A stretch of DNA of 64,000 nucleotides from JACVRW01 sp963825345 (GCA_963825345.1 CAWGSQ010000002.1:124001-188000), one strand, 5' to 3'. Positions 1 through 7,612 are shown, counted from the stretch's first letter. The notes: a model not told the origin generated them from the sequence alone. Translations and numbers: made by a program.

Positions 1-266
1 CCGATCGCCAGACCCGCCGCGGGATAGAGCGCGATCGGCGCGGGCGGGCGGCCGCCTCCCCCAGAGGAGCGCCCGTCCGGGTCGCGGTCGACCACGATCC
101 CCTCGGCCTGAAGGGTCGCAACGATCGTCGAAACGGTCGAGCGCGACAGGCGCGTGTGGCGTGCCACATCGGCGCGGCTGGTGACCCCCAGGATCTGCAG
201 CGCCTGGATCACGCGCAGCCGATTTGTCTCGCGCAGGGACGGCGCCGCCCCTGGCTCTTCCTCCAT
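1..266 (-). CDS. ROK-family transcriptional regulator, N-terminal part (cut by window edge)
   Basis: Reading the minus strand from ATG at 266 gives an 88-residue fragment. It has an N-terminal winged helix-turn-helix of the ROK/XylR kind: a recognition-helix segment near residues 36-55 (ADVARHTRLSRSTVSTIVA), then a wing rich in Asp, Gly and Arg (RDPDGRSSGGGGRPP), and the beginning of the ROK fold (APIALYPAAGLAIG). ROK repressors of this layout usually sense a sugar through the C-terminal kinase-like fold, which lies outside the window. It is divergent from the hydrolase at 425. The shared 158-base spacer carries an AT-rich inverted repeat that could be its operator. The family call is solid; the ligand is unknown. 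Confidence 0.8.
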   Translation of the reverse strand, partial: MEEEPGAAPSLRETNRLRVIQALQILGVTSRADVARHTRLSRSTVSTIVATLQAEGIVVDRDPDGRSSGGGGRPPAPIALYPAAGLAI

Positions 267-327
267 GGGCGCGATCCTCCATGACCGAGGCAGGGTTTGT
301 CAAGGGCTCGGTCGAAGTCGGCGTAAA

Positions 328-344
328 AACAACCTTGGTTTGTT
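328..344. promoter_or_regulatory. Candidate operator in the ROK/hydrolase divergent spacer
   Basis: AACAACC-TTG-GTTTGTT is an imperfect inverted repeat with outer arms AACAA and TTGTT. It lies in the only AT-rich patch of the 267-424 spacer. ROK repressors typically bind AT-rich palindromes ending in AACAA/TTGTT. The location 60 bases upstream of the ROK start fits autoregulation. This is inference from position and symmetry. Confidence 0.35.
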
Positions 345-424
345 CAATCCTGCCGCAAGTGCGGAATGCCATCCGGCGGGGTGAGGATGGTTCACGGCAC
401 GATTTCGGTGGTATTGATCGGGGG

Positions 425-1618
425 ATGACGACGGCCACCCCGGAATGCGGCTCCGCGCCGACCGACGGAATCGCTTCGCTCGCCGAGCGCTTCGACGCGG
501 ACGTGATGCACGTTCCCGGCGGGCGTGCGCGCGTTCGGTTGGTCGTGACCGGCGGGCGCTCCTGCGACGCCGTGATCGCGGGGCGGCGGCTCCGCATGCG
601 TGACGCCAGCGAGAGCGCCGAGCCGGACTGCGTGCTGAGCGCCAACCCCGCCACCTGGCGGAAGATCGCCGCCGACGTGCGCGGCGGCATGGAGGCGTTC
701 CGCGCCGGGCGGCTCCAGATCCGCGGCAGCCTTCACGTGGGCGTGGGCTTCCTCGCAGCCACGAACGGCTCCCAGGAGCCGGGGCGGCTCGAGTTCGAGA
801 TGGTGCGCACGCGCGGCTTCGGCTCGATCTCGGTACTCGCCGCCGGCACCGGCCCCGAGACGATCATCTGCCTACACGGGCTCGGCGGGACGAAGGCCTC
901 CTTCCTCCCCACCGTCTCCGCGCTGGCCGACAGCTATCGCGTCGTCGCTATCGACCTGCCTGGATTCGGCGAGTCCGACAAGCCAATCGGCGCGCCCTAC
1001 GACGCGCCCTGGTTCGCCCGCTCGACATTCGCCGCGATGGACGCGCTCGGCATCGAGCGGGCGCACATCGCCGGCAACAGCATGGGCGGACGGGTGGCGA
1101 TCGAGACCGGGCTCGTGGACCCCGACCGCACTGGCGGGCTGCTGCTGCTCAGCCCGGCGCTCGCCTGGCTGCGCTCGCGCCCGTGGGCGCCGGTCCTGCG
1201 TGCGCTGCGGCCCGAGCTCGGGCTGATCCAGCCCGCTCCGCGTCCCGTGGTCGAGGCCATGGTGCGGCGGCTCGTGCCGTCCGGCAACGGCGGCTGGACG
1301 GCGGCGGGCGTGGACGAGTTCCTGCGGGCGTATCTGAGCCGCAGCGGCCGGGCGGCCTTCTATGCCGCCGCGCGCAACATCTACCTGGACGAGCCGCACG
1401 GCGAGCACGGGTTCTGGACCCGCCTCGAGACGCTTCAGTGCGACTCGCTGTTCGTCTGGGGCCGCAAGGACACGCTCGTCCCGATCGGCTTCATGAAGCA
1501 CGTCGAGAAGGCGCTCCCGAAGGCAAGCCACGTGGAGCTGAACTGTGGGCACGTTCCTCAGGTCGAGCGCCCGCGCGAGACGCACGCGGCGATCCGGAAG
1601 TTCCTGACGGATCTCTAG
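425..1618 (+). CDS. SCP2-like domain fused to an alpha/beta hydrolase
   Basis: This 397-residue protein uses ATG 425, preceded by a GGGGG run; an upstream in-frame start would run through the divergent regulator. Residues about 10-110 look like an SCP2 sterol-carrier domain (a CDAVIAGRRLRMRD strand, a DCVLSANPATW turn, a GSLHVG strand). Residues about 125-397 form an alpha/beta hydrolase with oxyanion HGLGG, nucleophile elbow GNSMGG (Ser about 219), an acid-bearing GRKDTLVP loop and a catalytic His in GHVPQVERP. An SCP2 module on a hydrolase suggests a hydrophobic acyl or sterol-like ester substrate. It is followed 33 bases later by a P450 on the same strand, which suggests lipid or terpenoid catabolism. 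The exact substrate cannot be told. Confidence 0.85.
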   Translation: MTTATPECGSAPTDGIASLAERFDADVMHVPGGRARVRLVVTGGRSCDAVIAGRRLRMRDASESAEPDCVLSANPATWRKIAADVRGGMEAFRAGRLQIRGSLHVGVGFLAATNGSQEPGRLEFEMVRTRGFGSISVLAAGTGPETIICLHGLGGTKASFLPTVSALADSYRVVAIDLPGFGESDKPIGAPYDAPWFARSTFAAMDALGIERAHIAGNSMGGRVAIETGLVDPDRTGGLLLLSPALAWLRSRPWAPVLRALRPELGLIQPAPRPVVEAMVRRLVPSGNGGWTAAGVDEFLRAYLSRSGRAAFYAAARNIYLDEPHGEHGFWTRLETLQCDSLFVWGRKDTLVPIGFMKHVEKALPKASHVELNCGHVPQVERPRETHAAIRKFLTDL

Positions 1619-1651
1619 AAGTCCCCGCTCCGACCCGGTACAACCTCTGGG

Positions 1652-3037
1652 GTGAGCTTCCCACCCGGTCCGAGGATGCCGAGCCTTGTGCAGGCCGCAT
1701 TCGTCACGGCCTCGCCGTATGGCTGGATGATCCGCCGCTGGCGCCGCTACGGCGACGTCTTCTCCTCGCGCTTCCCGATCTTCGGCCGCGTGGTCTACGT
1801 GGCCGACCCGGCCGAGGTGAAGCGCGTCTTCACCGGCGACCCCACGATCTTCCACGCCGGCGAGGCCAACGCGCTCGCGCTCGGGGACGCCCTTGGCGAG
1901 CACTCGCTCCTGACGCTCGACGAGCAGCGCCACATGAGCCAGCGCAAGCTCCTGCTGCCGCCGTTCCACGGCGAGAGCGTGCGCCGCTACGTGGAGGTGA
2001 TGGCCGAGGCCACCGAGCGTGAGGTGGCGCGCTGGCCACTCGGCGAGGAGATCGAGCTGCGCCCGCGCATGCAGGCGATCACACTCGAGGTGATCCTGCG
2101 CGCGGTGTTCGGCGTGCGCGACGACGAGCGCATGGATCTCTTCCGCGAGCGCATCCCGCCGCTCGGCGAGCTCTCGAGCGTCCTGAACTGGATGCCGTTC
2201 TTCGAGCGCGACCTCGGCGGGCTCACACCGGCCGCCCGCTTCCGCAAGGCGCTGGCCGCCGTCGACGAGCTGATCTACGCGGAGATCGCCGACAGGCGTG
2301 CCGCCGACGGTGGCGACGAGCGCGACGACGTGCTCTCGCTTCTGCTCGCCGCGCGACACGACGATGGCTCGGCGATGACCGACGTGGAGCTGCGCGACGA
2401 GCTGATGACGCTGCTCACCGCCGGACACGAGACCACCGCCACCGGCCTGTCGTGGGCGTTCGAGCGCCTGCTGCGTACACCGCACGTGCTCGAGCGGCTC
2501 ACCGAGTCACTCGACGACGACGACTACGTGGATGCGGTGGTGAAGGAGACCCTGCGGGTGCGGCCGGTGATCGTGGACGTGGCGCGCAAGCTCAAGCGGG
2601 ACACGGAGGTGGCCGGCTGGCAGCTGCCCGCGGGCACGCTCGTGCTGCCTGCTATTGCGGTTCTGCACGCGCGTCCCGACCTGTACGAGTCGCCCGAGGA
2701 GTTCAGGCCCGAGCGTTTCCTCGACGGCAGCGCGGAGTCGTACGCGTGGATCCCGTTCGGCGGCGGGGTGCGTCGCTGCATCGGCGCGTCCTTCGCCCAG
2801 GTGGAGATGAGGACAGTGCTGCGGGAGGTGCTGAAGCGCGTGCGCCTGCGTGCGCCGTCGCAGCGCCCGGAGCGCGGACTGATCCGGCACGTGACGGTCG
2901 TGCCGGCGCGCGGCTGCCGCGCGGTGGTCGACGAACGTCTACGCGTCGAGCCGGCGGCGAAACTCGCCGGCGCCGAGAACGGTCGCCCCGGCGTCGCGGA
3001 CTCTCCGAGCGAGCTCGCCGTCGGAGGTCACGACTGA
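1652..3037 (+). CDS. Cytochrome P450
   Basis: This 461-residue P450 starts at GTG 1652 (MSFPPGPRMPSLVQ, the usual proline-rich entry). The I-helix oxygen-activation motif AGHETTATGLSW lies near residues 254-265, the K-helix ExxR pair in KETLRVRP near 298-303, and the heme-thiolate loop FGGGVRRCIGASFA gives the ligand Cys near residue 376. These show a soluble monooxygenase; no membrane anchor is visible. The last 33 or so codons overlap the convergent NYN gene, so the C-terminal tail after VVPARGC may be a by-product of the neighbour's coding. No ferredoxin partner is adjacent. The substrate is unknown; the preceding hydrolase hints at hydrophobic esters. Confidence 0.93.
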   Translation: MSFPPGPRMPSLVQAAFVTASPYGWMIRRWRRYGDVFSSRFPIFGRVVYVADPAEVKRVFTGDPTIFHAGEANALALGDALGEHSLLTLDEQRHMSQRKLLLPPFHGESVRRYVEVMAEATEREVARWPLGEEIELRPRMQAITLEVILRAVFGVRDDERMDLFRERIPPLGELSSVLNWMPFFERDLGGLTPAARFRKALAAVDELIYAEIADRRAADGGDERDDVLSLLLAARHDDGSAMTDVELRDELMTLLTAGHETTATGLSWAFERLLRTPHVLERLTESLDDDDYVDAVVKETLRVRPVIVDVARKLKRDTEVAGWQLPAGTLVLPAIAVLHARPDLYESPEEFRPERFLDGSAESYAWIPFGGGVRRCIGASFAQVEMRTVLREVLKRVRLRAPSQRPERGLIRHVTVVPARGCRAVVDERLRVEPAAKLAGAENGRPGVADSPSELAVGGHD

Positions 3038-3310
3038 CAGGTCCGTGGGGTCCGCTTCGGACTCCACGATCGCCGCGATGTCGTCATCGGCCGCGTCCGG
3101 CCCGCGGCGCGAGGCGAACTGCACGCTGACCCCGGGACCGCCCTCCAGGTCGAACGGGCTGCCGTCCAGCACCACCGTCACGGAGTCGCCGCTGCGCTCC
3201 GCGAACGCGTCGAGCTCCTCCACCAGGGTTCGCATCGCGCCGGGGCGGTCACGCCACCAGCCGGTCGGACGCGAGCCGATCACGTTCATGCCGTCGATCA
3301 GCCATCTCAC
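2939..3310 (-). CDS. NYN/YacP-like (PIN-fold) RNA-binding or nuclease protein
   Basis: This is a 123-residue protein starting at GTG 3310, where the GTGA overlaps the stop of the upstream membrane-protein gene by 4 bases. It opens with RWLIDGMNVIGSRP, the DGMN(V)-type acidic strand of NYN domains, has a central VTVVLDGSPFD strand, a DDDIAAIVE acidic helix, and the typical VVTSDGELARRVRDAGA segment. The fold is that of the YacP/Rae1 family, linked to RNA cleavage. The conserved acidic residues needed for metal binding are present. It overlaps the tail of the convergent P450 gene by 99 bases. Confidence 0.85.
   Translation of the reverse strand: MRWLIDGMNVIGSRPTGWWRDRPGAMRTLVEELDAFAERSGDSVTVVLDGSPFDLEGGPGVSVQFASRRGPDAADDDIAAIVESEADPTDLSVVTSDGELARRVRDAGATVLGAGEFRRRLDA
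2950..2971. terminator. Hairpin at the convergent P450/NYN gene ends
   Basis: A perfect 7-bp stem (GCCGGCG / CGCCGGC) with an 8-base loop lies 11 bases before the stop of the NYN gene and inside the P450 tail. There is no U-tract. U-less hairpins are proposed terminators in actinobacteria, so a bidirectional role is possible but unproven. Confidence 0.3.
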
Positions 3311-3495
3311 TTCCGGCGTCTCACGAACAGAATCAGCGCGCCGACCAGGAGCAACCCGGCGAACAGCTGTAGCCCGAGCGACACGCCCGTCCCCTCGTCC
3401 TCCGTCGCGTTGCGAATCGCGCCGAACATGACCGACGCGCCGAAGAAGAGCACGATGGTCCAGAGGACGGTGTTGCGGTTCACGGGCGGGACCAT
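3307..3495 (-). CDS. Small two-pass membrane protein
   Basis: This 62-residue protein starts at ATG 3495 (MVPPVNRNTV). It has a first hydrophobic helix near residues 9-26 (LWTIVLFFGASVMFGAI), a short acidic extracytoplasmic or loop stretch NATEDEGTG, and a second helix near 40-58 ending in a basic RRRK tail. It is translationally coupled to the NYN gene by a 4-base overlap. No family is recognised with confidence. The ATG sits 24 bases from the divergent EamA transporter start, so the two share a promoter region. Confidence 0.7.
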   Translation of the reverse strand: MVPPVNRNTVLWTIVLFFGASVMFGAIRNATEDEGTGVSLGLQLFAGLLLVGALILFVRRRK

Positions 3496-3504
3496 ATCCC
3501 CGGC

Positions 3505-3510
3505 TAGTCT
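3505..3510 (+). promoter_or_regulatory. Putative -10 element (leaderless) for the EamA gene
   Basis: TAGTCT ends 8 bases before GTG 3519. There is no Shine-Dalgarno sequence between, so transcription would begin at or next to the start codon. Confidence 0.45.
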
Positions 3511-3518
3511 CGATCGCC

Positions 3519-4406
3519 GTGACTGACAGGCCCGTACTCGCCGGTGTGCTCGGCGCAATGGTGATCGCGTTCTCCGCGATCCTCGTGCGGCTCGCGGAGG
3601 TATCGCCGTCCACCGCCGCCTTTTTCCGCTGCGCGTACGCCCTGCCCGTTCTCGCGCTGCTGGCCTGGCTCGAGAGCCGGCGCTACGGACGCCGGGCGCT
3701 GCGCGAGCGCGTGCCGCTCTGGATCGCTGGCGTGATGTTCGCCGCCGACCTCACGCTCTGGCACCACTCGATCGAGGCCGTGGGCGCGGGGCTTGCGACC
3801 GTCCTCGGCAACATCCAGGTGGTGCTGGTGGGGCTGCTGGCCTGGGCCGCGCTCGGCGAGCGACCGGACAACCGCTCGCTGGCCTCGATCCCGGTGGTGT
3901 TCGTCGGGGTGATCCTGATCTCGGGGGTGGTGGGCAGCGGCGCGTACGGCGACGATCCGCTGCTCGGCGTGGTCTTCGGCGTGCTCACCGCGATCACGTA
4001 CGCGCTCTTCATCCTGATCCTGCGGCAGGGCAACGCGGATCTCCGGCGGCCCGCTGGGCCTCTGTTCGACGCGACGCTCAGCGGCGCCGTGTTCTCCGCG
4101 ATTGGCGGCATCATCGTCGGTGACATCGACTGGGCGCCGGATCTCGAGGCACAGGCCTGGCTCGTGCTGCTGGCGCTGTCGTCACAGGTGCTCGGATGGC
4201 TGCTGATCTCGGTGTCGCTGCCGCGCCTGCCGGCGGTGCTCACCTCGATCGTCCTCATGCTCCAACCGGTGACCACCGTGTTCCTGGGCGCGCTCCTTCT
4301 GTCGGAGGCGCCGTCGGGGGTGCAGCTGCTCGGCGTCGCGATCGTGGTCGCCGGCGTGGCGGTGGCGACGCTGAAGCCGCGCGAGCGCGAGCCCGCGCCC
4401 GTCTGA
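3519..4406 (+). CDS. EamA-family (DMT superfamily) transporter
   Basis: This 295-residue integral membrane protein starts at GTG 3519 (MTDRPVLAGVLG). Two homologous halves each supply about five hydrophobic helices. The first half begins GVLGAMVIAFSAILVRLAE, and the internal repeat starts near residue 145 (LLGVVFGVLTAITYALFILILR). Typical EamA features are the small-residue helix VLGNIQVVLVGLLAWAALGER with its GER cap and the terminal helix followed by a basic tail (LKPREREPAPV). It probably exports small metabolites or amino acids; the substrate cannot be predicted. It is divergent from the small membrane protein/NYN pair. Confidence 0.88.
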   Translation: MTDRPVLAGVLGAMVIAFSAILVRLAEVSPSTAAFFRCAYALPVLALLAWLESRRYGRRALRERVPLWIAGVMFAADLTLWHHSIEAVGAGLATVLGNIQVVLVGLLAWAALGERPDNRSLASIPVVFVGVILISGVVGSGAYGDDPLLGVVFGVLTAITYALFILILRQGNADLRRPAGPLFDATLSGAVFSAIGGIIVGDIDWAPDLEAQAWLVLLALSSQVLGWLLISVSLPRLPAVLTSIVLMLQPVTTVFLGALLLSEAPSGVQLLGVAIVVAGVAVATLKPREREPAPV

Positions 4407-4425
4407 GCTTGTGGCGCGTCCTGCC

Positions 4426-4436
4426 ATGTGACACAT
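4426..4436. promoter_or_regulatory. Short perfect palindrome upstream of the NTF2-like gene
   Basis: ATGTG-A-CACAT is a perfect 11-base palindrome about 30 bases before the proposed start at 4466 and 20 bases after the EamA stop. It could be an operator. It is short, so chance is not excluded. Confidence 0.2.
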
Positions 4437-4465
4437 TTCGTGCCCCTTCACACGGGCGGTGGCGC

Positions 4466-4831
4466 TTGGACTCGCCTCGCATACAGCTGATTCGAAGACT
4501 CTTCGACCTCATGGAGACGAACAACATCGCCCGGGCGTCGGAGGAATTGCTCGCGCATTCGGCCGAGGACGTCGTGTTCGAGCCGGTCGCTGCGCAGGGC
4601 CGCGTGCTCGAGGGCCGGGAGGAGTTGCGCAGCTTCTGGGAGAGCTTCGAGGGCGAAGGTGCCCAGATCCGTGCCGGTGCCTACTCGGTTACCGAGGAGG
4701 GGGATTCCGTGGTGGTGAACGGCTGGGTCCGGACGATCAGGGACGGCCGGCTCGCCGACACGCAGTCGCGCTGGGTCTACCGCTTCAACCCGGAGGACGA
4801 GGTCGTGAGCGCACGCGTGGAGCGCACCTAG
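4466..4831 (+). CDS. SnoaL/NTF2-like protein
   Basis: The frame encodes 121 residues from TTG 4466, or 106 from ATG 4511. The longer form is preferred because the helix IQLIRRLFDLMETNN is the first helix of the NTF2 cone fold and would be cut by the ATG start. Features are a first helix, LLAHSAEDVVFEPVA (the acidic turn of ketosteroid-isomerase-like proteins), LEGREELRSFWESF, then curved strands VTEEGDSVVVNGWVRTI and RWVYRFNPEDEVVSARVE. Such proteins bind or isomerise small hydrophobic ligands; no function can be assigned. It converges on, and overlaps by 4 bases, the H-protein-like gene. Confidence 0.75.
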   Translation: MDSPRIQLIRRLFDLMETNNIARASEELLAHSAEDVVFEPVAAQGRVLEGREELRSFWESFEGEGAQIRAGAYSVTEEGDSVVVNGWVRTIRDGRLADTQSRWVYRFNPEDEVVSARVERT

Positions 4832-5349
4832 GCCGCGGCGGCGGGCCGGACGTCCGGCTCCGCTGCGGGCCGGGGTGCGAGCAGGGCGCCGCCGAAGCAG
4901 AACTCCCGGCCAAGGGCGAGGTCGGCGTCGAGGATCTTCCGGTACTCGCGGGCCGAGACCATCCCAGCCTCGTCGCGCTCCCAGCGATCGGCCGAGATGC
5001 GCGCCACCCAGCCGCGGCCATAGGGCTGGGCGAGCAGCGCATGCGGCGCCCGGCGCAGCAGAGGGTTCAGCTCGACGAGCGCGCCGCGGATGGGCGAGCC
5101 CACGGCAACGGTGCGGCTCGAGCGGCCCTGAACCGTTGCGAGCGTCTCGCCGATGTCCACGCGATCGACCGCCCAGTACTCGATCTCCGGCGTGTACCAG
5201 AGCACCTCTCCCAGCGGAGCCGTGACGCCCACGGTCGCGATCCCGTCCTCGATCCGCGCCCAGACGTGGCGGCCGGGGAGGTACTGGCGGTCGGATGGAA
5301 GTGCGAAGCGGGCGGAGGGGGCGGTGGCGACGACCGAGATCTCACTCAC
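4828..5349 (-). CDS. Glycine-cleavage H-protein-like domain lacking the lipoyl lysine
   Basis: This 173-residue protein starts at GTG 5349. Residues about 28-115 follow the H-protein barrel: HVWARIEDGIATVGVTAPLG, then an IGETLATVQGR strand, a SPIRGALVELNP strand and YGRGWVARI. In true GcvH the turn before the P-x-(S/R)-G strand carries ESVKA with the lipoylated Lys. Here that turn reads TVQGRSSRTVAVGSP and Ser78 occupies the lysine position. The only Lys in the whole protein is in EYRKIL. It therefore should not carry lipoate. No gcvT or gcvP gene is nearby. It may be a scaffold or sensor derived from GcvH; the function is unknown. Confidence 0.75.
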   Translation of the reverse strand: MSEISVVATAPSARFALPSDRQYLPGRHVWARIEDGIATVGVTAPLGEVLWYTPEIEYWAVDRVDIGETLATVQGRSSRTVAVGSPIRGALVELNPLLRRAPHALLAQPYGRGWVARISADRWERDEAGMVSAREYRKILDADLALGREFCFGGALLAPRPAAEPDVRPAAAA

Positions 5350-5398
5350 GAAACGCGAGCCTGATGCGTACCCCGGACGGAAACTGCCTGGCTAGCGC

Positions 5399-6661
5399 TT
5401 AAGCGATTCCGACTATTCGCCAGGGCGCTTCGGCCGGCCCGTCCAGGGCCAGGGTCCAGCGCTCGGTGAACGTCGCCGCGCTGTCCTTCGATCCGCTCAC
5501 CACCGCGGTCGTGTCGCGGTCCTCCACGTAGCGCCGTCCGCCAAGCTGGACGTCGACCGTCATCGTGGCCGGCAGCTGCTCCACCTGTACTCCCGCGATC
5601 CGGATCCCCTTCACGCGGGGGCCGCGCACAACGAGGCGCGTCGAGCGCGCCGCGTCGCCCGCGTAGAGCAGCGCGGCAACCGCCTCCGGCGACGCGATTC
5701 GCTCGAGCGCGGCGTCGTCCCCGTCCACGGCCTCGGTCCACGCCTCGACCGCGCGCCGGGCCGCGGCCTCGAGCACGTCCGGAGCGAAGCGGGCGTCCGC
5801 CAGCGAAAGGTCGAGAGCGCGGGCACGCGCGTCGCCGTCGAATTCGACCTGCGCGAGGTCGACCGTGGTGAAGCCCTCCGGAAGCCCATCCGCCACGGCA
5901 AGCTCCGTGAGCGACTCGTCGTCGAGCCGCTGCTCGTCCGACCATGGCGAGGCGATGATCTGCCCGTCCAGATGATGGTCGCCCTCGGCGCGCTGCTCGA
6001 TCGACTGGACCATCCACGCCCCGTTCGAGCGCGCGAGCGTCCAGTACTCCACCAGGGTCACGAGCTCGTCCTTCTCGCCCTTGCGCATAACGCGCTGGCC
6101 GGCGCGGTCCTCCACGTACGCCTTCAGCTTCGCCTCGATCCGGATGACCGCGCGGTCCTCGTCGTCGTCCTCGCGGTTCGTGATGCCCACGTACAGGACC
6201 TTCGGGTCCTCCAGCACCTCCACGCGGTTGTGCCAGCCCCTCTTTTCGAAGTCGTCCAGGCGCCGCTGCCACTCCACAAGCAGGTCCGGCCCGACCAGGC
6301 GGGCGAGGCCCTGGCGGTCGCGGGCGTCCCAGGCCATCTGCGCCGCGCGGAACAGCGCGACCGCGTGACGCTCGAGCTCGTCCGAGGCGAAGTAGGCATC
6401 GTCCTCCGCGGCCTCCGCTGAGGCGGTCCGCACCTCGCGGTCGCGCTCGCGGAGCTTGCGCCGGTAGCGGACCGAGTGGATCGCCAGGTAGAGCAGGAAT
6501 ACCCCGAAGAGGGCGAACACGAGGAATCCGACGACCGGGTCGCCCTCGCCGCTGCCCGACGAGCCGCCTCCGAAGCCGCCGCCACCTCCGCCTCCGCCGC
6601 CGCCGCCAAACCCGCCGCTGCCGGAGCCAGCCTGAGCGATAATCAGCAGTAGCGACCCCAT
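5399..6661 (-). CDS. Tim44-like-domain membrane protein with glycine-rich N-terminus
   Basis: This 420-residue protein starts at ATG 6661. A short hydrophobic leader (MGSLLLIIAQAGSGSGG) precedes a poly-Gly/Phe stretch (residues about 13-38), then one membrane helix near 43-62 (VVGFLVFALFGVFLLYLAI) and a basic stop-transfer RYRRKLRERDRE. Residues about 90-230 look like a Tim44/MBA1 domain (AVALFRAAQMAWDARD, RLVGPDLLVEW, EYWTLARSNGAWMVQSIEQ). A second similar lobe is visible to the end (FTERWTLAL, WRIVGIA). Related bacterial proteins are membrane-tethered and poorly understood. It is divergent from the secreted protein at 6720. Confidence 0.75.
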   Translation of the reverse strand: MGSLLLIIAQAGSGSGGFGGGGGGGGGGGFGGGSSGSGEGDPVVGFLVFALFGVFLLYLAIHSVRYRRKLRERDREVRTASAEAAEDDAYFASDELERHAVALFRAAQMAWDARDRQGLARLVGPDLLVEWQRRLDDFEKRGWHNRVEVLEDPKVLYVGITNREDDDEDRAVIRIEAKLKAYVEDRAGQRVMRKGEKDELVTLVEYWTLARSNGAWMVQSIEQRAEGDHHLDGQIIASPWSDEQRLDDESLTELAVADGLPEGFTTVDLAQVEFDGDARARALDLSLADARFAPDVLEAAARRAVEAWTEAVDGDDAALERIASPEAVAALLYAGDAARSTRLVVRGPRVKGIRIAGVQVEQLPATMTVDVQLGGRRYVEDRDTTAVVSGSKDSAATFTERWTLALDGPAEAPWRIVGIA

Positions 6662-6670
6662 CTAGTGGAG

Positions 6671-6676
6671 AGGATA
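6671..6676 (-). promoter_or_regulatory. Putative -10 element (leaderless) for the Tim44-like gene
   Basis: On the minus strand TATCCT ends 9 bases before ATG 6661, with no Shine-Dalgarno sequence between. Confidence 0.35.
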
Positions 6677-6708
6677 AGAAACGGGGGGCGCAGGGCGCAA
6701 ACCGGTGG

Positions 6709-6714
6709 TAGCGT
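6709..6714 (+). promoter_or_regulatory. Putative -10 element (leaderless) for the secreted protein gene
   Basis: TAGCGT ends 5 bases before ATG 6720. The spacing matches leaderless initiation. Confidence 0.45.
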
Positions 6715-6719
6715 GCGGC

Positions 6720-7583
6720 ATGGCCCTGAGATTCGCCCTCTGTACCTCGCTCACGATCGTCCTGCTCGCCGCACCGGCCGGCGCCCTTGCCGCGGATGTC
6801 GTGGTGCCGAGCTCGGTTGCCGCCTCGGCCGCCGTTCCCCCGGGCGGGTCGAAGACGCTGGCGCTGAGCTGCCCGGCCAGGGCGGTGGCGCTGAACGCCG
6901 CCGTGACGAACCACGACCCCGGTGTGACCGTCCGGCGCTCCATCCCGGGCCGCCGGGCAGGCAGTTGGAGCTTCCGCCTCACGGGTGCGAACGGCGGCGG
7001 AGGAGTGCGGGCAGTGCTGCGCTGCGTGCGACTCCAACTGCCGGTCGGCGTGTCGGGCGCGCGCCTCGATGTGAGCACGCGCAGGTCGCCGGTCGAAGTG
7101 CCCGCCGGCGGCGGCATCGTGCGGCTGCGCTGCGGAGCGGCGTGGGTCGGAACCGGCTACGGCTTCGACCCCGGCACGAGCGGCGACGCGCGGCTCGCGT
7201 CGGTCGTGCCAAGGGCTCATGGCTGGGACTTCATCATCGCGAACGCGGCCTCCACGCCCGCCACCGCCCGCGTCAGCGCGCGCTGTCTGCGAAAGACGGT
7301 CACCTCCACTGGTGGGCGGCTCCGCTTCGCCGTGGCTCGCCTCGTGTTCTCGGACCTCATCGGACGCATGCCGGGATCCGCCGGCACGTTCACCGAAAGA
7401 TGCGCCCAGAGCCAGTTCAGCCTCGCAACCGGCTACGTCGTCGACCGGACCAGTGACGTGGAACTCAGGCTCACGCATCCGGAGGGTCGGCGGGCGGGCC
7501 GCTTCAGGTTCCGGCGCGCAGCGAGCGAGGACGTCGTGACCACATACCTGGTCTGCCTCAGCCGCCGCACGCAGTTCCACTAG
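6720..7583 (+). CDS. Secreted protein of unknown function, cysteine-containing
   Basis: This 287-residue protein starts at ATG 6720. It has a clear signal peptide (MALRFALCTSLTIVLLAAP...ALAAD, cleavage near residue 24). The mature part is beta-rich with no helix-rich or enzymatic motif seen. Six mature cysteines recur in similar short contexts (ALSCPA, VLRCVR, RLRCGA, SARCLR, TERCAQ, YLVCLS), suggesting two or three disulfide-bonded beta domains. No catalytic signature or cell-wall anchor is visible. It stands alone between the Tim44-like gene and the acyl-CoA dehydrogenase. Confidence 0.7.
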   Translation: MALRFALCTSLTIVLLAAPAGALAADVVVPSSVAASAAVPPGGSKTLALSCPARAVALNAAVTNHDPGVTVRRSIPGRRAGSWSFRLTGANGGGGVRAVLRCVRLQLPVGVSGARLDVSTRRSPVEVPAGGGIVRLRCGAAWVGTGYGFDPGTSGDARLASVVPRAHGWDFIIANAASTPATARVSARCLRKTVTSTGGRLRFAVARLVFSDLIGRMPGSAGTFTERCAQSQFSLATGYVVDRTSDVELRLTHPEGRRAGRFRFRRAASEDVVTTYLVCLSRRTQFH

Positions 7584-7606
7584 CCGCTGCGGCGGCGCGG
7601 GCGCAC

Positions 7607-7612
7607 TAGCAT
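7607..7612 (+). promoter_or_regulatory. Putative -10 element for the acyl-CoA dehydrogenase
   Basis: TAGCAT ends 10 bases before ATG 7623, with no purine-rich ribosome site between. Confidence 0.4.

Noticed and set aside
872..2485. 537-codon open frame on the minus strand across the hydrolase and P450 genes
   Set aside because: Composition-driven shadow. It has no recognisable domain, and both underlying plus-strand genes have clear catalytic motifs.
6545..6615. CCG/CCT-rich tract as a microsatellite or regulatory repeat
   Set aside because: It is the coding sequence of the Gly-rich N-terminus of the Tim44-like protein, using varied Gly codons rather than an exact DNA repeat.
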